64,000 nucleotides of DNA, taken from assembly GCA_028285105.1 (NCBI GenBank), contig JANQQE010000011.1, positions 819,856 to 883,855 of the forward strand, written 5' to 3'. Both the position numbers and the translations under genes were made by a program. The notes beneath the pieces were generated by a model, which did not search any database, was not told where the DNA came from, and saw nothing but the letters and a program-made list of their open reading frames with translations. Of this stretch, positions 16,785 through 26,462 are shown piece after piece (the stretch's first letter is position 1; each line of letters opens with the position of its first letter). The stretch is from Alphaproteobacteria bacterium. Lineage in GTDB: Bacteria > Planctomycetota > Phycisphaerae > UBA1845.

Positions 16785-17210
16785 ATGAGCCCGATTGAGG
16801 ACAGCTTCGACGAACTGGTCAAGAGCATGGAAGCGGTGATGGGCAGCATGTCCAGCCCCCACTTCTTCAGTTCGTCCGGTAAAGATTCCTGGGACCCTCG
16901 GGTCAACGTTTACGAACTTCGCGAGCAGATCGTCATCTGCGTGGAACTCGCCGGCATTCAACCGGGCGAACTTGATGTGCAGGTTCACGAAGGCATCCTG
17001 CACATTCGCGGGCATCGTGGCAAGCCGGTTTTGCCCGACGAGTCCGGACCGGTCAGCGTGCATCTGATGGAGATCGATTCAGGAAAGTTCCACCGCAAGA
17101 TTCCGGTCCCCAGCGATATCGATTTCGACCAATGCAAAGCCAGTTACAAAAACGGATATGTCTGGATCAACCTGCCCCGCCGGGGTGCGTCGGGCCCGCA
17201 ATCCGATTAG
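16785..17210 (+). CDS. Small heat-shock protein (Hsp20/alpha-crystallin family)
   Basis: ATP-independent holdase chaperone of 141 residues. The alpha-crystallin domain runs from about residue 38 to 130: DPRVNVYELREQIVICVELAGI, GELDVQVHEGILHIRG, then KFHRKIPVPSDIDFDQCKASYKNGYVWINLPRR, which is the family's A-x-x-x-N-G-x-L-like strand. ATG 16785 has a weak AAGG upstream; a longer in-frame opening has no family similarity. It is followed 65 bp later by lon on the same strand, a sensible pairing of a chaperone and a stress protease. Confidence 0.88.
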   Translation: MSPIEDSFDELVKSMEAVMGSMSSPHFFSSSGKDSWDPRVNVYELREQIVICVELAGIQPGELDVQVHEGILHIRGHRGKPVLPDESGPVSVHLMEIDSGKFHRKIPVPSDIDFDQCKASYKNGYVWINLPRRGASGPQSD

Positions 17211-17275
17211 GTGCGCTGTTTGAATTCGCGCGATAGCGCTCTCGCGCACCAATGCGACCATGACAGGATTTTCTA

Positions 17276-19996
17276 ATGACTGATGCCAACGACTTCGACC
17301 AAGAGGACATGACGTCGGGCCAATTCGCAGAGTCCAATGCCACGCTATCGATCAACACCGATGACGCGGCGGCTGACCTGGCGATTGACGACTCCGATGA
17401 TTCCGACGACGAAACGAAGATTCCCGAGAAACTCCCGATCCTTCCGGTGCGCGACAACGTCTCGTTTCCCGGAACGGTGATGCCGATCAACGTCGGACGG
17501 GCGAAGTCCAAACGGGTACTCGATCTTGCGTTGGCGTCGGATCGGATGATCGGCGTGTTCGCGCAACGCGTCTCCGAAACGGAAGACCCCAAGCTCGACG
17601 ACCTTTACCGCATCGGAACAGCCTGCCGCATCCTCAAGATGTTCAAACTTCCCGACGGTACAGAGACGATCATTGTCCATGGCGTTGCCCGAGTCGGTAT
17701 TGAATCGATCACACAGGAAACGCCATACGTCGAAGCCCGGGTCAATCACCATACCGACAAGGACGAAGAATCCACCGAAACCGAGGCGCTGGTACACAAT
17801 GTGCGTCATTCGGCTGAGCGTATCATGGAACTTTCGCCCAGCGTTCCGGAAGAAGCTCGGGTCGTGTTGGAAAACATCACCTCGCCAGGCGGGATGGCCG
17901 ACTTTCTCGCGGCGAACCTTTCGCTTTCATTGATTCACAAGCAGGAGTTGCTGGAAACGTTTGGCGTCTCAGAGCGATTGCGCAAGGTTTATTTGACTCT
18001 GTCAGGTCAACTTGAAGTGCTGGAGTTATCCAACAAGCTCAAGGAGCAAGTCGGCGAGCAGATGGATAAGTCGCAGCGCGAGTACTACCTACGCGAACAG
18101 TTAAAAGCGATTCAAACGGAACTGGGTCAGACCGACGCGCGCGGGAATGAACTTGACTCGCTAAAAGAAAAGGTCAAAGAAGCCAAGTTGCCGGAAGCAG
18201 CCGCCAAAGCTGCCGACCGCGAACTCGAACGTTTGGGCATCATTCCGCAGGCCTCGCCTGAGTATTCCGTCGCGCTCGATTATGTCGAGTGGTTGGCATC
18301 GCTGCCTTGGGAAACCAGCACCAAAGATCATTTCGATCTAAATCGAGCCGAGGGGGTGCTGAATGAGGACCACTATGGCTTGCTCAAGATCAAACGCCGC
18401 ATTCTTGAATTCCTGGCCGTCCGAAAGTTGAACCCCGAAGGACGCGGATCGATTCTTTGTTTCGCAGGACCGCCAGGTGTCGGTAAGACGTCGCTTGGGC
18501 GCAGCGTTGCTCGAGCGCTGGGACGCAACTTCATCCGCATGTCATTGGGCGGTGTGCGCGACGAGTCGGAAATTCGCGGACACCGTCGCACATACGTCGG
18601 CGCGATGCCCGGCCGCATCATTCAGGAAATCAAAAAATGCGGATCGAACAATCCGGTGTTTATGCTCGACGAAATCGACAAGATTGGTAAAGACTTTCGC
18701 GGCGATCCGGCATCGGCGCTGCTTGAAGTGCTCGATCCGCAGCAGAACGACACGTTCACTGATCATTATCTCGATGTGCCATTCGACTTGTCGGATGTGT
18801 TTTTCATCGCGACGGCCAACTACATGGAAGAAGTCCCGCACGCGCTGCACGATCGAATGGAAGTCATTACGCTTTCGAGTTACACACGTCGCGAAAAGCT
18901 TGAGATTGCCAGGAATTATCTTGTCCCGCGGCAGTTGGTTGCGAACGGTTTGTCGGCTGAAAAGATTACCTTCAAGGATGAGGCGCTCAGCGCGATCATC
19001 GGTGGGCACACCCGCGAGTCCGGTGTTCGCGAGTTGGAGCGGCGGATCGGAGCGGTGTGTCGGGCGCTGGCTGCCAAGACCGTTCGCGGCGATGTCGATC
19101 GCCATCGGGTTACGGTGAAGACAGTCGATAAAGAATTGGGACCGGCTCGCTTTGAGTCCGACATTGCATCGACCGTGGGCCTGCCCGGTGTTGCGACGGG
19201 CTTGGCGTTTACCTCCGTCGGCGGTGAGATTCTGTTCATCGAAGCCACCCGCATGCCGGGTCGCGGATCTATGACGTTGACTGGCCAGGTGGGCGATGTC
19301 ATGCGAGAAAGCGCCCAAGCCGCCCACACCTTGATTCGTGCCCGTGCCCGAAAGCTGCGCGTCAGCATTCGCGATATTTTTGAAACCGATCTACACGTTC
19401 ACCTGCCGGCTGGCGCGGTACCGAAGGATGGGCCGTCGGCAGGTACGGCGATGTTGGTCGCGATGATTTCGTGCTTAAAGAAGAAGGCGATCGACCCGCG
19501 GGTCGCGTTTACCGGCGAGATTACGCTTCGCGGTGCGGTGCTGCCCGTCGGCGGTATCAAAGAGAAATTTCTCGGTGCTCACCGTGCGGGCATCCGCAAG
19601 ATCATCTTGCCCAAAGCCAACATGAAAGACTTGGTCGACTTACCTGACGACGTTCGCAAAGACATGACCTTTGTTCCGGTTTCGCACATCGACGAAGTCA
19701 TCGTGGAAGCTTTCAAGAAAGTCAAAGCCAAGCGTAAAACGACGGTCAAGCGGAAAGTCGAAACCCGAAAGAAAACCACAAAGAAACCCAAGAAGAAAGC
19801 GCCGTCCAAAAAGAAGAATACGCCGAAAAAGAAAACCAAGAAATCGAAACGCAGCACAGTCAAGAAGAAATCTGGCAAGAAGAAATCTGGCAAGAAGAAA
19901 TCTGGCAAGAAGAAAACGAGTAAGAAAAAGACGGGCAAAAAGAAAACCGTCGAGAAAAAAGTGCGCAAGCGGGCCAATCGCCGTCGAGCCAAGTAA
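17276..19996 (+). CDS. lon: ATP-dependent Lon protease with a lysine-rich C-terminal extension
   Basis: Homohexameric AAA+ serine protease for damaged and regulatory proteins (906 aa). Domains in order: an acidic leader (1-50), the Lon N domain beginning LPILPVRDNVSFPG, a helical linker, the AAA module with Walker A GPPGVGKTS (~399) and VFMLDEIDKIG as Walker B, and the protease domain. That domain has PKDGPSAGTAM (catalytic Ser ~721) and GIKEKFLGAHRAG (catalytic Lys ~763). The normal Lon end is followed by ~90 residues that are mostly Lys/Thr/Ser, with SGKKK repeats and KKPKKKAP-like runs resembling histone H1 tails. The ATG has AGGA 8 nt upstream. DNA binding by the tail is an inference. Confidence 0.94.
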   Translation: MTDANDFDQEDMTSGQFAESNATLSINTDDAAADLAIDDSDDSDDETKIPEKLPILPVRDNVSFPGTVMPINVGRAKSKRVLDLALASDRMIGVFAQRVSETEDPKLDDLYRIGTACRILKMFKLPDGTETIIVHGVARVGIESITQETPYVEARVNHHTDKDEESTETEALVHNVRHSAERIMELSPSVPEEARVVLENITSPGGMADFLAANLSLSLIHKQELLETFGVSERLRKVYLTLSGQLEVLELSNKLKEQVGEQMDKSQREYYLREQLKAIQTELGQTDARGNELDSLKEKVKEAKLPEAAAKAADRELERLGIIPQASPEYSVALDYVEWLASLPWETSTKDHFDLNRAEGVLNEDHYGLLKIKRRILEFLAVRKLNPEGRGSILCFAGPPGVGKTSLGRSVARALGRNFIRMSLGGVRDESEIRGHRRTYVGAMPGRIIQEIKKCGSNNPVFMLDEIDKIGKDFRGDPASALLEVLDPQQNDTFTDHYLDVPFDLSDVFFIATANYMEEVPHALHDRMEVITLSSYTRREKLEIARNYLVPRQLVANGLSAEKITFKDEALSAIIGGHTRESGVRELERRIGAVCRALAAKTVRGDVDRHRVTVKTVDKELGPARFESDIASTVGLPGVATGLAFTSVGGEILFIEATRMPGRGSMTLTGQVGDVMRESAQAAHTLIRARARKLRVSIRDIFETDLHVHLPAGAVPKDGPSAGTAMLVAMISCLKKKAIDPRVAFTGEITLRGAVLPVGGIKEKFLGAHRAGIRKIILPKANMKDLVDLPDDVRKDMTFVPVSHIDEVIVEAFKKVKAKRKTTVKRKVETRKKTTKKPKKKAPSKKKNTPKKKTKKSKRSTVKKKSGKKKSGKKKSGKKKTSKKKTGKKKTVEKKVRKRANRRRAK
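19871..19915 (+). repeat. Three 15-bp tandem repeats in the lon tail
   Basis: Three exact copies of TCTGGCAAGAAGAAA encode SGKKK units in the basic tail of Lon. Confidence 0.9.
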
Positions 19997-20099
19997 CCGT
20001 CATCGCACTTTACGCTCACTGCCATTTAGATCACGCCACACACTACGGTGAGCCCAACGTCGCGTTGGTGGTCGCCACGGACTACAACCGGCTAGCACG

Positions 20100-21188
20100 A
20101 TGAAGCTTCCCATTCACAAAGCACCGCTCGAAACGCGATCCCTTCTTGGGGTTGCGCCGTCCGAGCTTGAGTCACTGATCGAAGAATGGGGCGAGAAGAA
20201 ATTTCGCGCCAAGCAAATCCTTGAATGGATCTACGAGCATCAGGTCGTCTCCATCGATGAGATGACCAACTTGTCTAAATCGCTTCGTGAACGAATGATC
20301 GCCGCATTTCACTTGTTTGAATCTCAAATCGTGACCGAATCGATCGCGACTGATGGAACCCGAAAGCTTCTGCTCTCTTGGTCGGACGGTCAAACCACAG
20401 AGTGCGTACTCATTCCGGGCGAAAACCGCCGCACCGCGTGCATCTCCACGCAGGTTGGCTGCCCTGTCGGTTGCGTTTTTTGCGCGAGCGGTCTCGACGG
20501 TGTGAAGCGAAATCTGCACGCGGGTCAAATCGTTGAGCAGGTAATGCGATTAAAACGATTGTGCGAACCCGAAAATCGATTATCCAACGTAGTGTTCATG
20601 GGTTTGGGCGAACCGCTCGCCAACTACGACAACACGGTTTCTGCGCTACGCCAGATCAACGGCAGCATCGGCATCGGAGCGCGGAAGATCACGATCAGCA
20701 CAGTCGGATTGCCCAAGCAGATGCGGCGATTGGCCGACGAACAATTGCAGTTCACTTTGGCCTTGTCATTGCACGCCCCCACCGACGAACTTCGCCAGAA
20801 GCTGATCCCCTGGGCTGAAGGCGTCACCATCGAAGAACTCGTCAGCGCCGCTCAACACTATTTTGAACGAACCGGCCGCGAGGTCACGCTGGAATACGTG
20901 CTGCTCGCAGATATCAACGACGCACCTCAACACGCCAAAGACGTCGCCAAAATCTGCATGAAAATGCGTGCAAACGTGAATCTGATTCTGTACAACCCCG
21001 TCCCCGACCTGCCGTATCGCCGGCCCGCCGACGCAACCGCCCGCCAGTTCTTGACGACGCTGAAAGAAAACGGCGTCAACGCACACCTGCGTCCAAGTCG
21101 CGGCTTGGACATCGATAGTGCCTGCGGACAATTGCGACGACGCACGCAGCAAACAGACACCACTCTTCCATGCACCGCACCTCAATGA
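20100..21188 (+). CDS. rlmN: Dual-specificity 23S rRNA (A2503)/tRNA (A37) C2-methyltransferase
   Basis: Radical SAM RNA methyltransferase. The SAM cluster motif is CPVGCVFC (Cys121, 125, 128), preceded by RTACISTQVG. Other family marks: RAKQILEWIYEHQV near the N-terminus, NVVFMGLGEPLANYDN, ISTVGLPKQMRRL, LALSLHAPTDELRQKLIPW, and the C-terminal RPSRGLDIDSACGQL with the catalytic methylated Cys (in place of the Cys-GQL core). Length 362, typical. It stands 103 bp after lon on the same strand and may be partly co-transcribed. Confidence 0.94.
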   Translation: MKLPIHKAPLETRSLLGVAPSELESLIEEWGEKKFRAKQILEWIYEHQVVSIDEMTNLSKSLRERMIAAFHLFESQIVTESIATDGTRKLLLSWSDGQTTECVLIPGENRRTACISTQVGCPVGCVFCASGLDGVKRNLHAGQIVEQVMRLKRLCEPENRLSNVVFMGLGEPLANYDNTVSALRQINGSIGIGARKITISTVGLPKQMRRLADEQLQFTLALSLHAPTDELRQKLIPWAEGVTIEELVSAAQHYFERTGREVTLEYVLLADINDAPQHAKDVAKICMKMRANVNLILYNPVPDLPYRRPADATARQFLTTLKENGVNAHLRPSRGLDIDSACGQLRRRTQQTDTTLPCTAPQ

Positions 21189-21306
21189 ATCGGGCGTCAA
21201 CCACGCGGTTTGGGTCAAACGCCAATGCCTGCTAAACTCCGCTGTCGGTATCGGGCTATGCGATCCATCGTTCAATCAACCAAACGCACCAGAAAGGAAG
21301 GTAAGT

Positions 21307-21774
21307 ATGACCGCCCCTATCCCTGAAGGACACGAAGGACTCATTCCTCATCTCGTCGTAGACAATGCCATCGAGGCCATGGAGTTTTATCGCAAGGCGT
21401 TTGGCGCCGAGGAAATCTGCCGCATGCCCACGCCCGACGGCAAAAAAATCATGCACGCGGAAATGTCGATCAATGGCAGCCCCTTCTATCTGTGCGACGA
21501 CTTCCCCGAATACTGCGAAGGCAAGTCGCGTACGCCCAAGGCCCTTGGCGGTTCAGCCGTCAACTTGCACCAATATGTTGAAGACTGCGATGCCGCGATG
21601 GAGAAAGCTGCCAACTGTGGCGCGATCGTTACGATGCCGGCAATGGATGCATTCTGGGGCGACCGCTACGGAAAGCTTCAGGATCCGTACGGACACGAAT
21701 GGTCGTTCGCGACGCACAAGAAAGACATGACGCCGGAAGAAATGGCCGAAGCCGCCAGCAAAGCATTCGGTTAA
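21307..21774 (+). CDS. VOC-superfamily protein (glyoxalase/PhnB-like)
   Basis: A 155-residue protein of the vicinal-oxygen-chelate fold: HLVVDNAIEAMEFYRKAFGAEE at the start, HAEMSINGSPFYLCDDF in the middle, and WGDRYGKLQDPYGHEWSFATH at the end. That layout is typical of PhnB-like and glyoxalase-type proteins whose substrates are usually unknown. ATG 21307 follows GGAAGG closely; the in-frame extension upstream is unlikely. A C-terminal helix (MTPEEMAEAASKAF) is common in this subgroup. It may be read through from rlmN (118 bp gap). Confidence 0.85.
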   Translation: MTAPIPEGHEGLIPHLVVDNAIEAMEFYRKAFGAEEICRMPTPDGKKIMHAEMSINGSPFYLCDDFPEYCEGKSRTPKALGGSAVNLHQYVEDCDAAMEKAANCGAIVTMPAMDAFWGDRYGKLQDPYGHEWSFATHKKDMTPEEMAEAASKAFG

Positions 21775-21816
21775 GGATTCTCCTAAGAATTACGATCAAA
21801 GAATCGATTCACCAAT

Positions 21817-21888
21817 CAACGCATCGTCGCGATTCAATCAATCGAGTTTGGTTTCTGCCTCGATTGCCCTGATCGCGACGATGCGTTG
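21817..21888. repeat. 72-bp nested inverted repeat
   Basis: A perfect 17-bp outer arm (21817-21833 with 21872-21888) encloses an 8-bp inner arm (21839-21846 with 21859-21866). It lies in the 340-bp gap between the converging VOC and GHL10 genes. No T run follows on either strand, so it is not a standard terminator. The rest of the gap shows nothing else convincing. Confidence 0.8.
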
Positions 21889-22113
21889 GTCTGTGTACGT
21901 TTGCCCAAACACATCCGCGACGCGAAAGTGCATCAAGTGGCTGCCAATAGGTACGTCGGCTGGCCCGTAGGCCTGCCCAGATGCGCTTTGACTTGATGAC
22001 TTTCGCCTAGTCCCCCGCAATTCCCACCTTTGGCGCGATTGCAATCAGTCGCGTTCAATCCTGGACGAGTCGATACATCTATGGCCATTGAGAGCGCTTC
22101 CCGCTTGGCCGTA

Positions 22114-24435
22114 TCAAGGTGCTGCATTCATCGCCTGCTCAAACTGTGCAAAGTCCTCCAGGTCCACGTCATCGTCAACATCAAAATCCAACACGTCGCA
22201 ACCTGCGATCATCTGGCCCGCGATCGGTCCGGTAAGGCATCCGGCTAATTTCGCGTAGTCTTCCATGTCCACGTCGCCGTCCGCGTCGTAATCGCCAGTC
22301 AACCACACACCCAATCCGAAGTTGGCTTCGGTGTAGCCACCCGCTTCCACAATAACAGCAGTACGTTTCACATCTGCATATCCGTTGTATCTCGCAGCGA
22401 CCTCTCTTGTCTGACCGCCAGCGCCAGTTGCTATGTGAGTCAGCAGATAGTAGCCGTTGCCATCGGTCCGCATGCCCGTGTCCAAGTTATCCAACAAAAT
22501 GGTGGCATCGTCGATCGGCTCACCGGTGGATCCATCGGTTACGCGACCCCACACGTTCCCCTCCGTCGCAACTTCAGGATCGCGCCACGGCATTGAAGGG
22601 ACTTCGACGGATTCGGCGAACAAATTCGTTTTGATGTGCGGATACCAATCGGTCCAAGTCGTACCCAAATCGTTTGTGCTGCGATACGAATAAGTGCAAA
22701 GTCCATCGACTCCGGCATCGTGGGCATACTGCATCTGCGAAACGCTGTCGGCGAAAGAGTTGAGATAGATCCCCGGACCCGTATAGATGTGCCGATCGTA
22801 GCGCCAACCCATCGAAGCATCCACCCAGTTGCGATACCACGTCGGATGACTCGTGTCGCTGTAGTACGTCATTGGAATACCCGCATCGAGATAGCCCATC
22901 TCGATCCAATGCCGCCAATTCTGAAAAATCGAGTATGCACTACTCGAAGTGAAACTCGCCGGCGCATTGCCCCAGGTGATCAAAGCGGCAGTGTGGCGTA
23001 ACGGCTGCTGTGGGTTGTCCAGCGTCGCCACTTCGGTCATCGCTCGGCGGGCAAATTCGGTGATTGTTCTCCGCCGGAAATCGTTCCACTGACTGTCGCC
23101 AGTGGTCGGCACATCGCCGCGTCCGGTGATATCTTGAAAGCGTGCCAGACTCGATTTGTCGTAACCCATGTCGGCTGGGTAACCGGCATCGGTTGACGTG
23201 TAGCGAATGTAATCCCAATGAATACCGTCGATGTCGTAATTGCTCACGAGTTCGCGAACAATGCTGATCAGATATTCCTGCGCCCCAGCCGCCCCCGGAT
23301 CGAGCGTGTACTTGCCATCCACCGTTGAAGGCCCTCCGTCGCGATCAACCCGCGGAACGATCAACCACTCCGGATGGGCGGTCATGATCGTGTTGCCGCT
23401 CGGCGGCCAGGAATTGCTGACCCGGAATGATACCAACCAACAATGAACTTCAATCCCATTCGCGTGTGCAGTCTCGACCAGATACGCGAGTGGATCGATT
23501 GTCCCGCTGATGTCGGTCGCCTTAGGCACGATTGCTGAATTCCAGTACGCCCCGTGTCCGTTGCCAACGTTGTCCTGATAAGCCAGCACTTCAGGGATAA
23601 TTGCGTTGTATTTTCCGGCAACGGCCATCGCCACCATCTGATCGATTTGGGCGGTACTTTTGAAACCGGTGCCAAACGCATCGGCCCAGAAACCGCGAAA
23701 CGACGGTGTTGTGTCACTCACCTCTAAAACTGCGGTCACCGTCTTCGTTTGATCGACGACGACCGTTGTCGCCGATGAAAATGGGGAAGCCGGCAATAAA
23801 CCGGCTGACGTCTCCCAATGATCGAACACCATCCCAGCCGCCGGCGTCGCTTGGATATTCACCGTCTCGCCTACGAGATACGAATTTGCTACGCCAGCCG
23901 CGGGGTTCGTCGTCCCGGTGCCAGGCTGTGACACTGCCATCGTAAGATCGGCTGTCCCGCCTGAAAGCGATGTGAAACGAATTGCGTCGGCGATCACCAC
24001 CGTCGAACTCGCATCGTTCGACAGCGTCACGTAACCCGTCGTTCCAGCGTCGAAGCTGAACGAACCGAGTACATTCCATTGACTACCGTTGCCCTGTTGA
24101 TTAACCGTAATCGGTGTCGAACCGGTTGAATGGTTCACTGTGAAAACCGCATCCGATGCGCGGTTCGTGCCATGGACGTACCATACCGAAACCTCGTATA
24201 CACCCGCAGTCGGAAGATTGGGACGCCATTCAACCTCTGCAAAAGGCTCATTGACAGTCAACGCCCAACGGTAATCGGAACCATGAGGCGTCGGAAACGA
24301 ACCGGAATTCCAAGCACCAGCCAGCACGGTAAACCCCGGATCGAGGTTGTCTACCGTGACAATCTGGGCCATACCCGGTAAAACCGTCAGACCGATCATC
24401 AGTGAAGTTAAGACGGCGAGACGGCGATTGAGCAT
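22114..24435 (-). CDS. Secreted GHL10-type glycosyl hydrolase-like protein with golvesin-like, CPD and dockerin-like parts
   Basis: A 773-residue exported protein. Order: signal peptide (MLNRRLAVLTSLMIGLTVLP), then a golvesin C-terminal-like sandwich (AEVEWRPNLPTAGVYEVSVW and YVTLSNDASSTVVIADAIRF). Next is a Bacon/InlB-like linker with the GxVFDHWE motif. The GHL10 (DUF187) barrel follows: FRGFWADAFGTGFKS, YNAIIPEVLAY, HCWLVSFRVSN, DGIHWDYIRY, and later IPMTYYSDTSHPTWYRNW. After it come a carboxypeptidase-regulatory-like domain (VWGRVTDGSTGEPIDDATIL) and a final pair of dockerin-type calcium loops (DYDADGDVDMEDYAKL, DFDVDDDVDLEDFAQF). GGAGG lies 10 nt before the ATG. Likely extracellular polysaccharide processing; the substrate is unknown. 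Confidence 0.87.
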   Translation of the reverse strand: MLNRRLAVLTSLMIGLTVLPGMAQIVTVDNLDPGFTVLAGAWNSGSFPTPHGSDYRWALTVNEPFAEVEWRPNLPTAGVYEVSVWYVHGTNRASDAVFTVNHSTGSTPITVNQQGNGSQWNVLGSFSFDAGTTGYVTLSNDASSTVVIADAIRFTSLSGGTADLTMAVSQPGTGTTNPAAGVANSYLVGETVNIQATPAAGMVFDHWETSAGLLPASPFSSATTVVVDQTKTVTAVLEVSDTTPSFRGFWADAFGTGFKSTAQIDQMVAMAVAGKYNAIIPEVLAYQDNVGNGHGAYWNSAIVPKATDISGTIDPLAYLVETAHANGIEVHCWLVSFRVSNSWPPSGNTIMTAHPEWLIVPRVDRDGGPSTVDGKYTLDPGAAGAQEYLISIVRELVSNYDIDGIHWDYIRYTSTDAGYPADMGYDKSSLARFQDITGRGDVPTTGDSQWNDFRRRTITEFARRAMTEVATLDNPQQPLRHTAALITWGNAPASFTSSSAYSIFQNWRHWIEMGYLDAGIPMTYYSDTSHPTWYRNWVDASMGWRYDRHIYTGPGIYLNSFADSVSQMQYAHDAGVDGLCTYSYRSTNDLGTTWTDWYPHIKTNLFAESVEVPSMPWRDPEVATEGNVWGRVTDGSTGEPIDDATILLDNLDTGMRTDGNGYYLLTHIATGAGGQTREVAARYNGYADVKRTAVIVEAGGYTEANFGLGVWLTGDYDADGDVDMEDYAKLAGCLTGPIAGQMIAGCDVLDFDVDDDVDLEDFAQFEQAMNAAP

Positions 24436-24575
24436 GGCAATGAACCTCCCATTGTTGATGACAATGGTGCCATTTTAGCAGGTCTGGAGCGGGTGCGCCC
24501 ATGCCCGATCCGCATCAAGTGTCGAACATTTCCTCCATTGGCAAAGAATTGCTCCAGGTAAGGAATTGCTTCGCA

Positions 24576-25490
24576 TTATTGATGCTGTTGAATGACCTTA
24601 AAGTCTTCGATGTCGACGTCGAGGTCGTCGTCCTGATCGGCGCATCGACACGGTGTTGTGTCCGGTGATGCGATTTCGGGTCCTGTCAGGCAGGCGTTAA
24701 AGAATTGCGACTGTGCGGGCAGACAGGTCGCAGCCCATAAGATGCCACCGAGCAAGTGCTTCTTAAAGTCATCGTTTTCAAAGGTCTGGCTTCGATGTCC
24801 GAGGGCGGTGTACCAAACCCTGCCGCCGTCGAATTCGTGGAACCAGGCCATCGGATGAAACGCGCCCATGTTCCCACCCGAGTAGCTCGTTTCATCGATC
24901 GTCAGCACGACATTCACATCCGGATCGTCCGTGGGTTGATTCTGAAAGTTGTACCACTCGTCCTGAAAGCTGAAGGTGGAAGGGAAGTGTTTTGATGAAA
25001 CGTGCTTGTCATCTTCGCGCGACAACGTCGCCGTTTGAATCGAAGGATGGTTGTTAAACCAGGCATCGCCACCGAGCAGTTGTCCATACCAGGGCCAGCC
25101 GTACTCGCAATCGGCTGCTGCGTGTACGCCAACGTAACCGCCACCATCTTGAATATACGCCTCGAACGCCGATTGCTGCACGTTGTTGAGTACATCACCC
25201 GTCGTACTCAACCAAACCACAACGGCATATTGAGCCAGATTCGATTCATTAAAATCCGAAGCATCCTCGGTTAAATCGACTCCGAAATCATTATCAGTTC
25301 CAAGTTGCTCAATGAGGCTGATGCCATCGACAATTGAGTTGTGTCGGAAACCGGCGGTCTTGCTGAACACGAGAACGCGAAAGTCTTCGGCGTTGCTTTG
25401 CCCGGCAACCAAGCCGATCAATACGATCGCGCCGATCAAGATTCTACCTGGCGCTTTCTTCAGATGCGGACGATGGTTCAGCAGATTCAT
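24576..25490 (-). CDS. Secreted ThuA-like domain protein with dockerin-like tail
   Basis: A 304-residue exported protein. A long signal peptide (LIGAIVLIGLVAGQSNAE) precedes a ThuA/trehalose-utilisation-type flavodoxin-like domain: RVLVFSKTAGFRHNSI, YAVVVWLSTTGDVL, GGGYVGVHAAADCEYGWPWYGQLLGG and RVWYTALGHRSQTF. These domains are common in planctomycete secreted glycoside-related proteins. The end (CRCADQDDDLDVDIEDFKVI) is one dockerin-like calcium loop, shared in style with the neighbouring GHL10 protein on the same strand 140 bp away. ATG 25490 is preferred because AGGA lies 11 nt upstream and the signal peptide fits. Substrate unknown. Confidence 0.85.
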   Translation of the reverse strand: MNLLNHRPHLKKAPGRILIGAIVLIGLVAGQSNAEDFRVLVFSKTAGFRHNSIVDGISLIEQLGTDNDFGVDLTEDASDFNESNLAQYAVVVWLSTTGDVLNNVQQSAFEAYIQDGGGYVGVHAAADCEYGWPWYGQLLGGDAWFNNHPSIQTATLSREDDKHVSSKHFPSTFSFQDEWYNFQNQPTDDPDVNVVLTIDETSYSGGNMGAFHPMAWFHEFDGGRVWYTALGHRSQTFENDDFKKHLLGGILWAATCLPAQSQFFNACLTGPEIASPDTTPCRCADQDDDLDVDIEDFKVIQQHQ

Positions 25491-25816
25491 CACGTGCCAA
25501 TCCTTTCTGATTACCGACGATTCCCACGTGGGAACGCCCATTCTACGACATCACCCACGGATCGCACGTCTCACCCTCTTGTGAAGCGTTCATCGATCGT
25601 CAGATGGCCATACGAGCAGGCTCAGCAGCGAAAATGGTCGCAGAGATGGTTGGAGGTCACGGTTGGTGAGTGTCACGGCTGTTGCGCGCCACGACCTCCT
25701 GTCGATAATTCTGTATCACGAGTTTGAAACATGAGGCGTCACATTCGGGCGTCTACCCTGCCGGTTCAAATCTAGCTTTCGGCACACTTCAATTCACAGA
25801 TTCAACCCGATCAACG

Positions 25817-25863
25817 AACACGCCAGGCAGGACTCGAACCTGCGACCGCCGGATTAGAAATCC
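25817..25863 (-). repeat. Left attachment repeat: truncated tRNA-Arg(TCT)
   Basis: 47 bp identical to 37091-37137. It holds the discriminator, 3' acceptor strand, T arm, variable loop and anticodon arm 3' half of tRNA-Arg(TCT); the 5' half is absent, so it is not a functional tRNA. Confidence 0.9.
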
Positions 25864-25972
25864 AAGGTGGTGAAATGCTAAGCAACGTCACTAAATCAAG
25901 TTACGAATTACATGAACGCGACTGGGGGTCAGGCTGGGGATTCTTGTCGAGTTAAACCGTTTCGTCTGTGCT

Positions 25973-26269
25973 TTACTCAACGCACTCAGCTAGTGTCAAA
26001 ATGCTAATTGAACCAATCGCATCGCCGCGTGTACACTCATTTGTCGCGTTTGCTCGCACATTAGCCAGCAGACTCCTTTTTTTGGATATGAAAAGGTTGG
26101 CCGGAAGAATGAAGAATAGGACCGCCCGAACAAGACCAGCCCGATTCGCAGTACTAAGCTTCAAGAATAGATCAATCAGCGCGTCGAAATGCATCCTCTC
26201 TGCATCGCTGAGATTGCGCACCCGCTCGGTCAGTCGGACATCGTTTTCTGAAACCGATTCATTGCTCAT
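25973..26269 (-). CDS. Small hypothetical protein at the island's left end
   Basis: A 98-residue opening beginning MSNESVSENDVRLTERVRNL, with an amphipathic helix (FDALIDLFLKLSTANRAG) and one hydrophobic stretch (LVRAVLFFILPANLFI). It is not recognised. It is divergent from the sigma factor gene. An opening on the other strand over the same bases looks less protein-like. Ribosome site weak. Confidence 0.45.
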   Translation of the reverse strand: MSNESVSENDVRLTERVRNLSDAERMHFDALIDLFLKLSTANRAGLVRAVLFFILPANLFISKKRSLLANVRANATNECTRGDAIGSISILTLAECVE

Positions 26270-26462
26270 GTTGCGACTTTCACCATCCATATACTTAGAC
26301 GATGTCCGCGCCCAACATTGGCCGCGGCACCAGAATGGGCACAAAATATCCTTTTTTTGAAGGGAATCCGAACGCAACAACAATGTTGTTTAACTCCATA
26401 TACGCCTTAATATATGATTAAGGGTGATCACTTGGACAGCGAACTGCCACAGGACTGATGCT

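Noticed and set aside
21838-22044. Minus-strand opening with a protein-like end (HLMHFRVADVFGQTY...)
   Set aside because: 68 codons, no ribosome site, its end lies inside the 72-bp inverted repeat; could be a gene relic but cannot be supported.
25968-26360. Plus-strand opening of 130 codons at the island edge
   Set aside because: Arg/Ser-rich shadow; the minus-strand frame over the same bases looks more protein-like.
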